Part shown: piece after piece, positions 57,367 to 64,000 of the stretch
Position numbering within the stretch: position 1 is the stretch's first letter
Layout of the letters: every line of letters begins with the position of its first letter
DNA from: Brevibacterium jeotgali
GTDB taxonomy: Bacteria; Actinomycetota; Actinomycetes; Actinomycetales; Brevibacteriaceae
Reading direction: 5' to 3'
Assembly: GCF_900169175.1 (NCBI RefSeq)
Contig: NZ_FXZM01000002.1
Span: 124,001-188,000, forward strand
Length of the DNA stretch: 64,000 nucleotides
The notes under the pieces: generated by a model
The model's input: only the letters and a program-made list of their open reading frames with translations
Database searches by the model: none
What the model was told of the DNA's origin: nothing
Made by a program: the position numbers and the translations under genes

Positions 57367-58865
57367 AGACCCAACCTCCTGTAGCGAGCCACGCGCGCTC
57401 CCTCCCGCAGGTACGCGGGAGTGCGCATGAGCTCGATGATCTCGTGCTCGAGAGTCGCGGACAGCGCGGTGATGAAGCTCGACGGGTCGTCCGACGCGTC
57501 GACGGGCTCCCCGATGACGCGGTCGACGACGCCGCCGGCCATCAGCTGCGCCGACTGGACCCGCTGCGCCTGCGCCATCTCCGGAGCGTGGTCCGTGTCC
57601 CGGTGCACGATCGCGGATGCGCCTTCGGGCGGCAGCGGTGAGAGCCACCCGTTCTGGGCGGACAGGACGCGATCGGCGGGGATCAGCGCGAGTGCGCCAC
57701 CGCCGGAGCCCTCGCCCATGATGACGGAGACGCTGGGAGACGTCAGTGCGATGAGGTCTGCGAGGCTGCGGGCGATCTCGCCCGCGAGGCCTCCCTCCTC
57801 CGCCTCCTTGGACAGTGCGGCGCCCGGCGTGTCGATGATCGTGACCAGGGGCAGTCCGAGCTCCTCCGACAGCCTCATCCCGCGGCGCGCCTCGCGGAGG
57901 GCCGCGGGTCCCATGGGCTCACGGGCGTGCTGGCGGTAGCGGTCCTGTCCGAGCACGATGCAGGGGGCCGACCCGAACTTCGCGATCGCGAGCAGCAGTC
58001 CGGGGTCCTTCTCGCCCTGGCCGGTGCCGCGCAGGGGGAGGACGTGGGTCGCGCCGTGTCGCAGCAGGTCCCTAACGCCCGGGCGCTCCGGCCTGCGGGA
58101 GGCCGTGATGACGTCCCAGGCCGAGCGCTCGTCGGCTTCGGACGGGCGCGACTCGGGGTCGCAGACGCGCTCCGGGACCTCCCGGGCGCCCATGAGGACG
58201 TCGAGGACGCGTGCCACCGTGTCGTGGATGCGGTCCGGCCCCAGGACCGCATCGATGATGCCGTGGCGCTGGAGGTTCTCCCCCGACTGCACCCCGGCGG
58301 GGAACTCACGGTCGTAGATCTGCTCGAAGACGCGCGGGCCCAGGAATCCGATGAGGGAGTCCGGCTCCGCGACGGTCACGTGCCCCAGTGAGCCCCACGA
58401 GGCGAAGACGCCGCCGGTCGTGGGGTGGCGGAGGTAGACGAGGAAGGGCAGCCCCGCCGCCTTGTGCGCGACGACCGCCGCGGTGATCTTCACCATGGAG
58501 AGGAACGCGACGGTCCCCTCCTGCATCCGCGTGCCTCCGGACGAGGGTCCGGCGAGCACCGGGAGGCCCTCGAGCGTCGCGCGCTCCAGCGCTTCGACCA
58601 GACGGTGGGCGGCCGCGACGCCGATCGACCCGGCGAGGAACCGGAACTCGCACGCGACGATCGCGACGCGGCGGCCGTGGATGAGGCCCTCGCCGGTGAT
58701 GACGGCCTCGTCGACCCCGGACTTCTCCCGGGCGGCCGCGAGCTCGGCCGCATAGGCCTCATCGATCCCGCCGGCCGGGACGAGGGGCGTCGTGTCCCAC
58801 GATGTGAAGCTGCCGGCGTCGACGACCCGTTCGATGAGCTCACGGGCGCTCAGTCGCTTCGCCAC
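57363..58865 (-). CDS. Fused AccD-AccA type acyl-CoA carboxyltransferase
   Basis: A 500-residue carboxyltransferase. The N-half (about 1-230) resembles Acc[42 protein letters not shown]; the zinc-finger cysteines of bacterial AccD are missing. The C-half (about 260-490) resembles Acc[37 protein letters not shown] and [11 protein letters not shown]. It would move CO2 from biotin-carboxyl carrier to an acyl-CoA. No biotin carboxylase or carrier lies nearby. It is one base after a CoA-transferase gene and overlaps hisF. Confidence 0.85.
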   Translation of the reverse strand: MAKRLSARELIERVVDAGSFTSWDTTPLVPAGGIDEAYAAELAAAREKSGVDEAVITGEGLIHGRRVAIVACEFRFLAGSIGVAAAHRLVEALERATLEGLPVLAGPSSGGTRMQEGTVAFLSMVKITAAVVAHKAAGLPFLVYLRHPTTGGVFASWGSLGHVTVAEPDSLIGFLGPRVFEQIYDREFPAGVQSGENLQRHGIIDAVLGPDRIHDTVARVLDVLMGAREVPERVCDPESRPSEADERSAWDVITASRRPERPGVRDLLRHGATHVLPLRGTGQGEKDPGLLLAIAKFGSAPCIVLGQDRYRQHAREPMGPAALREARRGMRLSEELGLPLVTIIDTPGAALSKEAEEGGLAGEIARSLADLIALTSPSVSVIMGEGSGGGALALIPADRVLSAQNGWLSPLPPEGASAIVHRDTDHAPEMAQAQRVQSAQLMAGGVVDRVIGEPVDASDDPSSFITALSATLEHEIIELMRTPAYLREGARVARYRRLGL

Positions 58866-58866
58866 C

Positions 58867-60066
58867 TCAGCCCTCCAGCCACTCGCGGATGGTCGCCTCC
58901 TGCTCGGAGAGGCGCGGTGGAGCCAGGTGCTCGGTCACCGTCGTCTCCGTCTCCCCGGACGCGTCCGCGTCGAAGAACCGCAGCGGCGGACCCGGCAGGT
59001 CGATGTCGCCGATCGTCGGGTGCGGCGCGGAGATCTTGAGGCCCTGCGACAGCGCCTGCTCCCAGGCGTAGACCTCCGGGAGCGTCCGCACGACTCCCGC
59101 GGGGATGCCGGCTTCGGAGAGCTTCTGAAGCAACGGTTCGGGGGTGTACGCGGAGAACGCGTCCTCGATGGCCGCGATGAGCGCGTCGCGGTTCGCGAAG
59201 CGGTCGCCGTTGGTCGCGAAGCGGGGGTCGGCGGAGTCGATGCCGAACTCCTCGCAGAAGCGCAGCCACATCCGCTCGTTGCCCACGGAGATCTGGACCG
59301 CACCGTCCTGGCACTCGAAGAGTCCGTACGGTGCGAGCGTCGCGTGGTGGTTGCCGCCGGGCAGCGGCTCCATGCCTCCGATGGTCGCGCGGGTGCCCTG
59401 GAACGCGTGGACGCCCACCATGCCCGCGATGAGCGAGGTGCGGACGACCTTCCCGCGGCCCGTGCGCTCGCGCTCGAGCAGTGCCGCGAGCACGCCGTAG
59501 GCGCCGTGGATGCCTGCGAGCAGGTCCGCGATCGGCACGCCGACCCTCTGCATGTCGTCGGGACCGGATCCGGTGAGCGACATGAGGCCGCCCTCGCCCT
59601 GGGCGATCTGGTCGTAGCCCGCGCGGCTCGCCTCCGGTCCGTCGTGGCCGAACCCGGTGATCGACAGGACCACGAGGCGGGGGTTGAGCTCCGTCATCGC
59701 GGTCGTCGAGAAGCCCAGGCGGTCGAGCACACCGGAGCGGAAGTTCTCGATGAGGACGTCCGCGCGAGAGATGAGGCGGCGGAGGGTCTCCGCACCGTCA
59801 TCGCTCTTGAGGTCGAGCGCGATCGATTCCTTGTTCCGGTTGCAGGAGAGGTAGTAGGTCGACTGGGGGTCGTCCTCCGGACCCGCGAAGGGAGGGCCCC
59901 AGCTGCGGGAGTCGTCTCCCGCTCCGGGGTTCTCGACCTTGATGACGCGGGCGCCCAGGTCTCCGAGCATCTGACCTGCGTGGGGGCCTGCCAGCGCGCG
60001 GGACAGGTCGACGACGACGCTTCCCGCGAGAGGGCCGGCGGTGCGGGGGGTGTGGGGGATGTTCAC
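58867..60066 (-). CDS. CaiB/BaiF family class III CoA-transferase
   Basis: A 399-residue CoA-transferase. Family marks: VVDLSRALAGPHAGQMLGDLGA, VIKVENPGAGDDSR, RNKESIALDLKS, ENFRSGVLDRLG, SITGFGHDGP and the catalytic-Asp region VGVPIADLLAG. It moves CoA between carboxylic acids; the substrates cannot be told. GTG at 60066 overlaps the PH-domain gene stop (GTGA), with GGAGG ahead. It sits with an AccD/AccA fusion inside the his operon. Confidence 0.87.
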   Translation of the reverse strand: MNIPHTPRTAGPLAGSVVVDLSRALAGPHAGQMLGDLGARVIKVENPGAGDDSRSWGPPFAGPEDDPQSTYYLSCNRNKESIALDLKSDDGAETLRRLISRADVLIENFRSGVLDRLGFSTTAMTELNPRLVVLSITGFGHDGPEASRAGYDQIAQGEGGLMSLTGSGPDDMQRVGVPIADLLAGIHGAYGVLAALLERERTGRGKVVRTSLIAGMVGVHAFQGTRATIGGMEPLPGGNHHATLAPYGLFECQDGAVQISVGNERMWLRFCEEFGIDSADPRFATNGDRFANRDALIAAIEDAFSAYTPEPLLQKLSEAGIPAGVVRTLPEVYAWEQALSQGLKISAPHPTIGDIDLPGPPLRFFDADASGETETTVTEHLAPPRLSEQEATIREWLEG

Positions 60067-60542
60067 GTGGTGCCTCCGGGTGGGGTGTGCTCGTCTACGA
60101 GGATACGCAATCGGTCTGTCGCCTCCCGCGCCCGCGGACCGTCCGCCGCCTGGATCGCCATGACCGCGGACGTGGTGCCGTCGGAGAGGCTGAGAGTGGC
60201 CCACGAGTCGCCCAGGGCCTCGGAGTACGAGACGCTGACGATCTGGCTCCACTCATAGCGGTGCGTGGCGACGATGTTGCGGACGAAGAGCCCTGCGGGG
60301 CTCGCCTTCGCGCAGATCGAGGCGAAGCGCAGGAGCACGAGGCCGAACAGGACGCCTATCCCGATCAGCCACATTGCGTACGCCTCAGGACTAGGTTTCC
60401 AGCCAGGCCAGTCATCTTGGATGATGAATACCGCCATCGCCGTGAAACTGACGACGATGATAGGAGCGAGGACCAGCCCGACAATACGGACCATCCGCGG
60501 GCGGAACACGACCTCGACGGGGTCAGACGCGGCAGGCTGCAA
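60063..60542 (-). CDS. PH-domain membrane protein
   Basis: A 159-residue protein with two N-terminal helices (VRIVGLVLAPIIVVSFTAMAVF and AYAMWLIGIGVLFGLVLLRF, about 18-76) and a C-terminal bacterial PH-like domain (GLFVRNIVATHRYEWSQIVSVSYSE ...). The start is TTG at 60542, overlapping the hisG end by 20 bases; an ATG at residue 17 would shorten it and cut the first helix closely. Proteins of this type next to hisG are common in actinobacteria; function unknown. Confidence 0.8.
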   Translation of the reverse strand: MQPAASDPVEVVFRPRMVRIVGLVLAPIIVVSFTAMAVFIIQDDWPGWKPSPEAYAMWLIGIGVLFGLVLLRFASICAKASPAGLFVRNIVATHRYEWSQIVSVSYSEALGDSWATLSLSDGTTSAVMAIQAADGPRAREATDRLRILVDEHTPPGGTT

Positions 60543-61371
60543 TATTCGTCACCAGGATCGCGCGGGCTCCGGCCGTGTACAGCTGGTCCATCACCGTGTG
60601 CTGGGCGTCCGCGGACACCATCGCGCGCACGGCGACCCACTCGGGGTCCCGCATGGGTGAGACGGTCGGGCTCTCGAAGCCCGGGGTCACCGCCACTGCG
60701 GCGGACAGCTTCTCCACCGGCACGTCGTAGTCCAGCATCACGTAGCTGCGGGCGACCATGACGCTCTCGAGCCGTCGGACCACGACCTGAGCCGCCTCCG
60801 ACAGCTGCGGGCGGTCCTGCGGTGCGACGAGGACCCCCTCGGAGCGCATGAGCGGTTCGCCGAACGTCTCCAGCCCCGCCTGGCGCAGCGTCGTGCCCGT
60901 CTCGACGACGTCCGCGATGGCGTCCGCGACGCCCAGCTCGATCGACACCTCGACGGCCCCGTCGAGGCTGACGGTCCGCGCATCGATCCCGCGGTCCTCG
61001 AGGTCCTTCTTCACGAGGATGGGGTAGCTCGTCGCGATGCGTCGGCCGGCGAGCTCCGCGACGTCCGTGAACGTCCCGGCCGGGCTCGCGTAGTGGAACC
61101 GCGAGCGGCCGAAGCCCAGCGGCAGGATCTCGAGTGCGCCCGCCTCTGACTCGAGGAGCAGGTCGCGCCCCGTGACGCCGAGGTCGAGGATCCCCTCGCC
61201 GATGTACACCGCGATGTCGCGGGGACGCAGGTAGAAGAACTCGATGCCGTTCGTGTCGTCGCGGCTGACCAGCGTCTTCGAGTTCGTGCGCAGCTGGTAG
61301 CCCGCCTCGCGCAGCATGGTGGTGGCGGATTCGGAGAGGGTGCCCTTGTTGGGCACCGCGATGCGAAGCAT
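60523..61371 (-). CDS. hisG: ATP phosphoribosyltransferase, long form
   Basis: A 282-residue HisG(L), which joins ATP and PRPP in the first step of His synthesis. Seen: LRIAVPNKGTLSE, LGVTGRDLLLE, GRRIATSYP, and the PRPP-binding region VSIELGVADAIADVVETG. The C-terminal domain (about 205-282) is the regulatory ACT-like part of the long form, so His feedback is expected and HisZ is not needed. hisE precedes it by 57 bases. Confidence 0.95.
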   Translation of the reverse strand: MLRIAVPNKGTLSESATTMLREAGYQLRTNSKTLVSRDDTNGIEFFYLRPRDIAVYIGEGILDLGVTGRDLLLESEAGALEILPLGFGRSRFHYASPAGTFTDVAELAGRRIATSYPILVKKDLEDRGIDARTVSLDGAVEVSIELGVADAIADVVETGTTLRQAGLETFGEPLMRSEGVLVAPQDRPQLSEAAQVVVRRLESVMVARSYVMLDYDVPVEKLSAAVAVTPGFESPTVSPMRDPEWVAVRAMVSADAQHTVMDQLYTAGARAILVTNIAACRV

Positions 61372-61428
61372 GGGTATGGGGCTCCTGGGTGTGGGATGAC
61401 CGGCGGCGGCTGGGTGCGGGACGACCGC

Positions 61429-61728
61429 TCAGAGATGTCGGTAGACGTCCGTCGGAGCGAGGCCGCGGGCGATCATCATGACCTGCAGGTGGTAGATCGC
61501 CTGTGAGATCTCCTCGGCGAGTTCGTCGTCGCTCTGGTATTCGGCGGCCATCCACACTTCGGCCGCCTCCTCCACGATCTTCTTCCCGATCTGATGGATG
61601 CCCGCGTCCAGTTCCGCCACGGTGGACGAACCGGCCGGACGTGTCTGTGCCTTCTGGGTCAGTTCCGCGAACAGGGTCTCGAAGTCCTTCACAGGTTCAG
61701 GGTAGTCCAGTCCTGCGTCGGCGGTCAT
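61429..61728 (-). CDS. hisE: Phosphoribosyl-ATP diphosphatase
   Basis: A 99-residue MazG-fold helical enzyme for step 2 of His synthesis. The Mg-binding Glu motif is [13 protein letters not shown] with a following Glu/Asp cluster ([19 protein letters not shown]). The ATG at 61728 overlaps the pnuC stop (ATGA); a GTG at 61692 is a possible shorter start. Confidence 0.94.
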   Translation of the reverse strand: MTADAGLDYPEPVKDFETLFAELTQKAQTRPAGSSTVAELDAGIHQIGKKIVEEAAEVWMAAEYQSDDELAEEISQAIYHLQVMMIARGLAPTDVYRHL

Positions 61729-62390
61729 GCGGGGTCCGCACGTGAGACGTCGGGGGAGAAGTCGGACGGCGAGGCGATCCGCTGCCGTGAGCGCCTGCTC
61801 CAGTCGATGATGCCCACGACGACCATGACCAGGAACACGAAGTAGACGGCTCCGGAGAAGACCAGTCCGCCCATGAGCGCGAGGGGGATGCCGACCAGGT
61901 CGACGAGCAGCCACACGAACCAGAACTCGACGATCGCGCGCCCCTGGGCGGCCATCGCCGCCAGCGATCCCACGAAGATGTACGCATCCGGATACGGGTT
62001 CCACGACCAGCCGCCCCATGCGAGCACGGTGCCGAAGACCGCGGTGCCGAGGATGAGGAACCCGAGCAGCAGGCCGCGCTCCGTCCACGTGCCCCAGCGG
62101 ACCCTGATCTCTCCGGACTCCTGCTTCGCCTGCCGCCACCGGGTCCAGCCCCAGACCGCGGCGGCGATGATGACGACCTGACGGGATGCGTTGCCGCCCA
62201 GCCCCGCACCGATGCTCGCGCTCAGCAGGAGGATCGAACCGGTGATCTGGACGGGCCAGGACAGGATCGATCGACGCAGCGCCAGGAACACCGTCGCGAT
62301 CGCGCAGATGTTGCCGATGAGGTCCGACCACGGGACCGGCACCCCCGCCAGCGTGAACACCGGCGTGTTGAGGAGGTCGAGGAGCTCCAC
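61725..62390 (-). CDS. pnuC: PnuC-type nicotinamide riboside (vitamin) transporter
   Basis: A 221-residue membrane protein with about seven helices and many Trp. The family pattern is [21 protein letters not shown] (given in part), [12 protein letters not shown] and the [16 protein letters not shown] loop that lines the substrate path. PnuC takes up nicotinamide riboside for NAD; related proteins carry thiamine or riboflavin. The GTG start is 3 bases after rpe. Placement between rpe and hisE is unusual, with no NAD gene near. Confidence 0.88.
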   Translation of the reverse strand: MELLDLLNTPVFTLAGVPVPWSDLIGNICAIATVFLALRRSILSWPVQITGSILLLSASIGAGLGGNASRQVVIIAAAVWGWTRWRQAKQESGEIRVRWGTWTERGLLLGFLILGTAVFGTVLAWGGWSWNPYPDAYIFVGSLAAMAAQGRAIVEFWFVWLLVDLVGIPLALMGGLVFSGAVYFVFLVMVVVGIIDWSRRSRQRIASPSDFSPDVSRADPA

Positions 62391-62393
62391 GCG

Positions 62394-63059
62394 TCAGTCC
62401 CGCTGCGCGCGTTCGGCCGCTGTCCTCAGCGAGGCGATCGCTGCGTCCGCGTCGTCCGCGCCGTAGACGGCGGAGCCCGCGACGAGCACGTTCGCGCCGG
62501 CGTCGACCGCGCGATCGATCGTCGAGGCCGACACTCCGCCGTCCACCTGGAGCATGACGTCGAGCCCCGCCTCGCTGATCGCGTTGCGCATCCGGCGGAT
62601 CTTCGGGAGGCAGACGTCGAGGAACTTCTGACCGCCGAATCCCGGTTCAACGGTCATGACGAGCACCTGATCGAACTCCGGCAGGAGATCGATGAGCGGT
62701 TCGATCGGCGTCCCCGGACGCACGGCGATGCTGGCCCGGGCGCCCAGCCGACGCAGTTCACGTGCCAGGCGCACGGGTGCGGCGGCGGCCTCCGCGTGGA
62801 ACGTGACGGACTCGCACCCGATCTCCGCGTACACGGGGGCCCACGTGTCGGGGTCCTCGATCATGAGGTGCGCGTCCAGCGGGATGGGCGACACGTCCCG
62901 GATGCGTTCGACGACCGGCGGGCCGAACGTGAGGTTCGGCACGAAGTGGTTGTCCATGACGTCGACGTGCGCCATGTCCGCGCTGCTGATGCGGCTCAGC
63001 TCACCTGCGAGGTCGGCGAAGTCGGCGGAGAGGATGCTCGGATTGATGTGAATGCCCAC
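62394..63059 (-). CDS. rpe: Ribulose-phosphate 3-epimerase
   Basis: A 221-residue TIM barrel linking ribulose-5-phosphate and xylulose-5-phosphate. Seen: [13 protein letters not shown] with the active Asp, [38 protein letters not shown] and [11 protein letters not shown]; metal His/Asp residues are in place. The GTG follows rsmB by 9 bases. It complements tkt and tal elsewhere in the window. Confidence 0.96.
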   Translation of the reverse strand: MGIHINPSILSADFADLAGELSRISSADMAHVDVMDNHFVPNLTFGPPVVERIRDVSPIPLDAHLMIEDPDTWAPVYAEIGCESVTFHAEAAAAPVRLARELRRLGARASIAVRPGTPIEPLIDLLPEFDQVLVMTVEPGFGGQKFLDVCLPKIRRMRNAISEAGLDVMLQVDGGVSASTIDRAVDAGANVLVAGSAVYGADDADAAIASLRTAAERAQRD

Positions 63060-63068
63060 GGACCCACC

Positions 63069-64000
63069 CTAGCGCCGCGCCAGCAGGGCGAGGAACATGG
63101 CGTCCGTGCCGTGGACGTCGGGCCACAGCTGGGCGAAGCGGCCCCCTCCGCGCGCAGCCGATGCGAAGGTCTCCGCCGAGCGTCCGGTGAGCTCCGACAG
63201 GATCGCCGGCGCATCGAGCAGCTCCACCTCACCGTCGCCGAGCACGTCATCGACGATCCCCGCGGTCTCCGCCCAGTGCGGTGAGCAGGTCGAGTACGCG
63301 ATGATCCCACCGGGCCGCGCCGCCGCGATGGCCGAGTGCAGCAGCTCCGTCTGGAGGGGCGCCAGGGCCGCCACGTCGTCGGGCCGCCTGCGCCACCGCG
63401 CCTCCGGGCGGCGCCGCAGGGCACCGAGGCCCGTGCAGGGCACGTCGACCAGCACGCCGGAGAACGTCCCGGCCTGGTCGCGTCCGACCGTCCTGCCGTC
63501 GGCGTGGACCGCCTCGACGATGCCCGCAGTGCCGGCGGTGGACTCGCGCACGAGCCGCGTCCGGTGCTCGGAGGAGTCGACAGCGCGCACACGGCCTCCG
63601 CGACCGGCGGCGACTGCTCCCAGCACTGCGGTCTTGCCGCCCGGTCCCGCACAGAGGTCGAGCCAGGTCGGTTCCGCAGTGGTGTCTGCGGCGGTGAGTG
63701 CGAGGGCGACGAGCTGTGAGCCCTGGTCCTGGACCCGCACGTGCGCGTCTGCGACGCCGGGGACGTCCCGCGGGTCGCCTGCTTCGAGCACCAGTCCGAT
63801 CGGCGACAGGTCCGCACGCGCCACCGGCAGATCGTCCACCGCGGTCAGTCCGTCCCGGTCCGCGAGGCCCGGCAGCGCTGCGAGGCTGACCTTCGCCGGA
63901 GCGTTGTCCGCCTCGAGCACGTCCTGCAGCGCCCCCTCCAGTCCGTCTCCCCCGCGTCCGTGTCCGCGCAGGGCGATCCGCAGCGCGCGCACGATCCACG
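63069..64000 (-). CDS. rsmB: RsmB-like 16S rRNA m5C methyltransferase, C-terminal part
   Basis: The gene runs off the right edge; the visible 310 or so residues are the C-terminal part. It is a SAM-dependent m5C methyltransferase: motif I LDLCAGPGGKTA, the motif IV catalytic-type DVPCTGLGALRRRP and the motif VI YSTCSPHWAET cysteine. The first visible residues (WIVRALRIAL) match the linker after the NusB-like N-terminal domain of RsmB, which is outside. Expected target is C967 of 16S rRNA (E. coli numbering). Confidence 0.9.
   Translation of the reverse strand, partial: WIVRALRIALRGHGRGGDGLEGALQDVLEADNAPAKVSLAALPGLADRDGLTAVDDLPVARADLSPIGLVLEAGDPRDVPGVADAHVRVQDQGSQLVALALTAADTTAEPTWLDLCAGPGGKTAVLGAVAAGRGGRVRAVDSSEHRTRLVRESTAGTAGIVEAVHADGRTVGRDQAGTFSGVLVDVPCTGLGALRRRPEARWRRRPDDVAALAPLQTELLHSAIAAARPGGIIAYSTCSPHWAETAGIVDDVLGDGEVELLDAPAILSELTGRSAETFASAARGGGRFAQLWPDVHGTDAMFLALLARR

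Overview
This 64 kb window is an ordinary but very dense piece of high-GC chromosome from an actinomycete. The gene content and order (SufR-type suf operon, ctaA/ctaB flanking an ABC exporter, tkt-tal-pgi, secG-tpiA-pgk-gap-whiA-yvcK-rapZ-uvrC-uvrA, a Ski2-like helicase with a DUF3516-type C-terminus, rpsA-coaE-uvrB, polA-thioesterase-pdtaR-pyk, and a fused his/trp operon ending in lgt) fit Actinomycetota and most resemble Micrococcales; I cannot name the genus. No mobile elements, phage genes or CRISPR arrays were seen, and no gene-free stretch exceeds 300 bases (the longest, 274 bases, is the rpsA/methyltransferase divergent promoter region).

Left part (1-20.4 kb): the C-terminal part of a SURF1-like oxidase assembly protein; a leftward operon sufR-sufB-sufD-Rieske ferredoxin-sufC-sufS-sufU-sufT for Fe-S cluster assembly, followed by RNase H and an ABC-F protein; then a rightward ABC exporter, heme A synthase (ctaA), a lone dimethylsulfone-monooxygenase-like gene (sfnG), leftward heme O synthase (ctaB), and the rightward set transketolase-transaldolase-glucose-6-phosphate isomerase. 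The zwf-opcA-pgl genes that often follow pgi in relatives are not here.

Middle (20.4-51 kb): a leftward run of lower glycolysis genes with secG, whiA, yvcK, rapZ, uvrC and uvrA; a helicase; a YciI protein; a TerC-family membrane protein preceded by a strong yybP-ykoY (manganese) riboswitch candidate; uvrB, an OsmC peroxidase, coaE, a large multi-spanning membrane protein, rpsA, a methyltransferase, polA, a hotdog thioesterase, the ANTAR antiterminator regulator pdtaR, tRNA-Leu(CAA) and pyruvate kinase.

Right part (49.9-64 kb): one long leftward operon with mostly overlapping genes: rsmB (cut by the edge)-rpe-pnuC-hisE-hisG-PH-domain protein-class III CoA-transferase-AccD/AccA fusion-hisF-hisI-trpE-two small membrane proteins flanking the trp genes-trpC-trpB-trpA-lgt.

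Convergent gene pairs are separated by unusually tidy palindromes that act as shared bidirectional terminators and often contain the stop codons. Coupled starts (ATGA or GTGA overlaps) are very common. The most notable points are the TerC riboswitch, the compound palindrome at 14.1 kb, an RNase H with a ribbon-helix-helix-like tail, the CoaE tail that looks like a decayed GrpB domain, and the acyl-CoA gene pair placed inside the his operon.
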